Part shown: positions 7,295 to 9,226 of the stretch, in pieces | Layout: every line of letters starts with the position of its first letter | Numbering within the stretch: the first letter of the stretch is position 1 | Origin: Chitinophagaceae bacterium | GTDB lineage: Bacteria > Bacteroidota > Bacteroidia > Chitinophagales > Chitinophagaceae | DNA length: 9,226 bases | Direction: 5' to 3' | Assembly (NCBI GenBank): GCA_025455245.1 | Contig: JALOMX010000111.1 | Coordinates: 1 to 9,226, forward strand | Made by a program: the position numbers and the translations under genes | The notes under the pieces: generated by a model | Seen by the model: only the letters and a program-made list of their open reading frames with translations | Databases searched by the model: none | What the model was told of the DNA's origin: nothing

Positions 7295-7902
7295 AAGATT
7301 TGAAGCAGATATGGAAGGATGAGAGCAATGGCGCTGATATGCTTGACCAAATACTCAAGAGTAAGTCTTTTAAAAAAGCCGGTGAAAATTCCCCGCTGCT
7401 GAAACTCAAACGAAACCTTGCCATTCATTTGGGATATGCCGTTATCATTACACTTGCCTATGCCCTCATTATTTATTATTTTCCCTATTGGCAGGTACAG
7501 GCATGCATGTTGCTGCTTATCATATTCAACTTATGGGCCATGCAAAAGGCATACCATCTGTATAAAAATATCAACCCCAACCCTGCAGAACACAATGTAC
7601 TGGAAGAACTGAAAAATCACCACAGTTCCTTTTCCGAATGGCAAAAACAGAGCCTCCGGGTTGCGCTGTTTGTTTACCCATTTGCCCTTTCCGGAGGATT
7701 TATGTTGGGCGGAACAGTCGGTTCAGGAAAAAGCGTGGAAGAATTTATGTCGAAAGGTTCTGTATTGATTGCACTCATCATTGCCATCATTGTTTTGGTG
7801 CCGCTGAGTTATTTGCTGGCAAAATGGATGACAAGGGTAGCTTTCGGCAAATACATAGATCAGCTCAAAGAACGGATCGATGAGCTGGAAAATGAACCAT
7901 GA
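7291..7902 (+). CDS. Four-span membrane protein coupled to the sigma factor
   Basis: This 203-residue protein starts within the sigma factor stop codon (ATGA). A soluble N-terminal segment of about 44 residues (MKDLKQIWKDE...) is followed by predicted membrane spans near 45-64, 67-85, 123-143 and 157-177, a loop of about 37 residues between spans 2 and 3, and a charged, helical C-terminal tail (about 186-203). Position and coupling suggest it controls the sigma factor, with the N-terminal segment as the likely cytoplasmic contact. It does not show the zinc HxxxCxxC motif or the single-span layout of FecR/RseA-type anti-sigma factors. The run GTVGSGKS (141-148) matches the Walker A pattern but lies at a membrane-span boundary with no other ATPase motif, so I read it as chance. 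Function is otherwise unknown. Confidence 0.85.
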   Translation: MKDLKQIWKDESNGADMLDQILKSKSFKKAGENSPLLKLKRNLAIHLGYAVIITLAYALIIYYFPYWQVQACMLLLIIFNLWAMQKAYHLYKNINPNPAEHNVLEELKNHHSSFSEWQKQSLRVALFVYPFALSGGFMLGGTVGSGKSVEEFMSKGSVLIALIIAIIVLVPLSYLLAKWMTRVAFGKYIDQLKERIDELENEP

Positions 7903-7924
7903 TGGATCAGCCTGTTCCGGTTTT

Positions 7925-8335
7925 TTAATCGGCCTCTTCTTCTATATGCAGGTGCTGATGGTGAGCCCCGGCCGCTATGTGCAGTGAAAAACCAAGGATA
8001 GCAGTATCCTTCAGCATATTCATCAAGGCAAGGTGGCGCATTTCTTCATCGCCTGCATTCAAATAATTGGGTAAATGAATGCCCACAATAAAAAGAAAAA
8101 GCATGACCGTCAAAAAATAGCCGGTAACCTTTACATACTGATTGGTAAGGAAGGAAAGGCCCACAAGGCTGAAGGCAGCACCTACAACATAAGGCAGCCA
8201 GATATTTCCAAGCAGGTTGGGGGGAAGATATACCAACACATCCCTGGGAAATACGAAGTGATAAATACCAAGACCCATTAATACGATTGCCAAAAGATAA
8301 ATGGCGATTCTTGAAACAACATGGTACTTCTTCAT
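7925..8335 (-). CDS. DoxX-like small membrane protein
   Basis: This 136-residue protein has four predicted membrane helices (about 8-28, 47-64, 69-88, 104-123) with the short loops seen in DoxX-like proteins. Conserved-looking features include YHFVFPRD near the end of helix 1, YLPPNL (36-41), and IHLPNYLNAGDEEM (86-99) before the last helix. The C-terminus is histidine-rich (AHHQHLHIEEEAD, 124-136), which could bind metal, though this is only suggestive. DoxX-like proteins are variously linked to redox or membrane stress, but the role is usually unknown. It converges on the sigma-cluster membrane protein with a 22-bp gap and diverges from the antiporter gene. The ATG at 8333-8335 directly precedes the basic MKKYH start. 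Confidence 0.85.
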   Translation of the reverse strand: MKKYHVVSRIAIYLLAIVLMGLGIYHFVFPRDVLVYLPPNLLGNIWLPYVVGAAFSLVGLSFLTNQYVKVTGYFLTVMLFLFIVGIHLPNYLNAGDEEMRHLALMNMLKDTAILGFSLHIAAGAHHQHLHIEEEAD

Positions 8336-8435
8336 GTGTCAAAATTTTCTTAAAGGTAATCAGGAGGATTTCAATAATCAATGACAAAAAGCATACTGCG
8401 AAAAACCGAAACCCTTATTCATTACTTCCTATGAC

Positions 8436-8474
8436 AGGTATCATTTTTAAAACCTTTCCCATTTGATACCTTTG
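8436..8474 (+). promoter_or_regulatory. Candidate antiporter promoter overlapped by an inverted repeat
   Basis: TACCTTTG (8467-8474) matches the Bacteroidota -7 element TAnnTTTG exactly and points to the antiporter, about 80 bp upstream of its start. The expected TTTG at -33 is only weakly represented by a T-rich run at 8444-8448. The -7 element overlaps one arm of a perfect inverted repeat: AGGTATCA (8436-8443) and TGATACCT (8464-8471), 28 bp apart start to start. A regulator binding both arms would block this promoter. A 20-nt-loop hairpin is the alternative. Confidence 0.45.
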
Positions 8475-8520
8475 AGTTTCACGGATTAATATTGGTATAT
8501 AAGGTCAGGTGTTTCTGAAC

Positions 8521-8526
8521 GGAGGG
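8521..8526 (+). promoter_or_regulatory. Strong Shine-Dalgarno, unusual for the window
   Basis: GGAGGG stands 5 bp before ATG 8532, the best ribosome binding site in the window. That ATG opens a frame of only six codons (MPENYF, stop TGA 8550-8552), which ends directly before the in-frame antiporter ATG at 8554. It is either a short coupled leader or a sign that one T in the run 8546-8550 is extra, so that the true protein begins MPENYFDMLLP. Confidence 0.5.
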
Positions 8527-8553
8527 TTCTTATGCCTGAAAACTATTTTTGAT

Positions 8554-9186
8554 ATGCTGCTACCGATTATTGGTTTTGTATGCTGTGCCATTGTCATACT
8601 TTTTGCCGGCAAAAAGTTATCGCTGTACGGTGATATGCTTGCTGAAATGACAGGCCTCGGTAAGGCATGGATCGGATTGATATTGATGGCAACTGTAACC
8701 TCTCTTCCCGAATTAATGGTAGGTATCAGTTCCGTTACCATCGTTGTTTCGCCCGATCTTGCCGTAGGTGATATACTCGGTGCATGTGCATTAAACCTCG
8801 GCATCCTTTCGGTCATGGATTTTCTTACACCCAGGCACCAACCACTTTTCAATACCCTTTCCAAAACGCATGTGCTTGCCGCCTCTTTCGGCATTATGCT
8901 TGTGGCTATTGCCGGTCTTGGCATTTTTTTAAGTGAAGAAATAGTGATGATCCCATGGCTTGGTGCAACAAGCGTAGGTTTTGCCATTGTTTATTTCATG
9001 TCTGTACGAACCATTTACAAATACCAGCTCGAGCATACCGAAGTCAATCAGAAACCCGAACATACGCCGCATGCCTTTACCCTGAGGCAGGTTTGGATCC
9101 GTTATCTTTTTTCATGGCATCAAGGTAGCCAATCACTTTGCCTTTCCTTAGTACTTCATAATGCAATTTCCTGTCGGCTTCCATGA
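8554..9186 (+). CDS. Sodium:calcium antiporter, N-terminal half, broken
   Basis: This is the first half of a CaCA-superfamily cation antiporter, which exchanges Ca2+ (or another cation) for Na+ or H+ across the inner membrane. Hydrophobic helices begin at residue 3. The alpha-1 repeat is clear: TVTSLPELMVG (47-57, with ion-binding Glu53) and AVGDILGACALNLGIL (70-85, the GACAxN form with Asn81). Further helices run to about residue 160. The alpha-2 repeat needed for transport is absent. After roughly TLRQVWIRYLF (about base 9110) the sequence becomes the antisense of another gene, so the last 24 or so codons to TGA 9186 are not native. Family members usually have 300 or more residues. The start is uncertain: ATG 8554 has no ribosome site, GTG 8509 would add 15 residues, and a frameshift may join ATG 8532. 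As it stands the product cannot be functional. Confidence 0.75.
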   Translation: MLLPIIGFVCCAIVILFAGKKLSLYGDMLAEMTGLGKAWIGLILMATVTSLPELMVGISSVTIVVSPDLAVGDILGACALNLGILSVMDFLTPRHQPLFNTLSKTHVLAASFGIMLVAIAGLGIFLSEEIVMIPWLGATSVGFAIVYFMSVRTIYKYQLEHTEVNQKPEHTPHAFTLRQVWIRYLFSWHQGSQSLCLSLVLHNAISCRLP

Positions 9187-9226
9187 AAGAAGTCAGCAGG
9201 ATATATATAAAAAAAATATAATTAAA
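9077..9226 (-). CDS. Partial secreted protein, opposite strand, cut at both ends
   Basis: On the minus strand a frame is open from the window edge for 49 codons to a stop at 9077-9079. Its first part is strikingly protein-like: a hydrophobic signal-peptide core (FNYIFFIYILLTSF), then MEADRKLHYEVLRKGKVIGY and LDAMKKDNG. The pattern of a short strand, 'GK.IG' and another strand after a signal peptide resembles DUF6134-like periplasmic proteins of Bacteroidota; that family assignment is from memory and weak. Native sequence probably runs from the edge to about 9113 or slightly beyond; the rest is antiporter sequence read backwards. The true start lies outside the window unless it is ATG 9184, which would discard the signal peptide. 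Confidence 0.5.
   Translation of the reverse strand, partial: FNYIFFIYILLTSFMEADRKLHYEVLRKGKVIGYLDAMKKDNGSKPASG

Noticed and set aside
7711..7734. Walker A-like GTVGSGKS in the four-span membrane protein
   Set aside because: The motif match is exact, but it sits at the end of a membrane helix with no Walker B or other ATPase motif, so chance is more likely.
7903..7940. Possible terminator in the 22-bp convergent gap before the DoxX-like gene
   Set aside because: There is a T6 run, but only a weak 3-bp CCG/CGG pairing around it, which is not enough for a hairpin.
8505..8987. Minus-strand 160-codon frame opposite the antiporter
   Set aside because: It lies antisense to the conserved alpha-1 repeat and shows the P/S/I-rich pattern typical of reversed membrane-protein sequence.
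1..9226. CRISPR, tRNA, rRNA, IS ends, riboswitch or phage-defence genes
   Set aside because: I read both strands for repeated spacers, transposase or integrase motifs, tRNA-like arms and defence domains and saw none that could be supported.

Overview
The window reads as chromosomal DNA of a Bacteroidota bacterium, probably Chitinophagales-like. Reasons: moderate-to-low GC, a periplasmic-propeller/Y_Y_Y histidine kinase of the LytS class paired with a LytTR response regulator, signal peptides ending in a '...AQ' type junction, mostly absent Shine-Dalgarno sequences, and one good match to the Bacteroidota -7 promoter element (TAnnTTTG). No rRNA, tRNA, CRISPR array or recognisable mobile element is visible.

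Layout. (1) 1-127 is GC-rich (about 58%), holds a perfect hairpin, and has no gene I can call. (2) A secreted protein of unknown function lies on the minus strand (128-1015). (3) A 394-bp divergent intergenic region follows. (4) A two-gene plus-strand operon encodes the sensor kinase and the LytTR regulator (1410-5305). It ends at a small hairpin and converges on (5) a minus-strand glycerate kinase (5341-6474). (6) Divergent from glycerate kinase is a plus-strand cluster: a 35-aa single-span membrane peptide (6635-6742), a perfect 8+8 palindrome, an ECF sigma factor (6806-7294), and a four-span membrane protein whose start overlaps the sigma stop by ATGA (7291-7902). (7) A DoxX-like four-span membrane protein converges on it from the minus strand (7925-8335). 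(8) Divergent from that is the first half of a sodium:calcium antiporter (8554 to about 9110). It is cut off and joined to the 5' part of an oppositely oriented gene for a secreted protein (about 9113-9226).

How the genes fit together. The kinase/regulator pair should sense a periplasmic signal and drive transcription through LytTR; its target is not visible here. The sigma factor and its overlapping membrane partner look like a sigma/membrane-regulator pair, and the membrane partner is not a standard anti-sigma fold. Glycerate kinase and the DoxX-like protein look like independent single genes.

I do not see an obviously new large system. The items most worth checking are the unannotated 35-aa membrane peptide with the palindrome in front of the sigma factor, the inverted repeat overlapping the antiporter promoter, the ambiguous or frameshifted antiporter start, and the abrupt content change at both window ends, which may be assembly chimeras.
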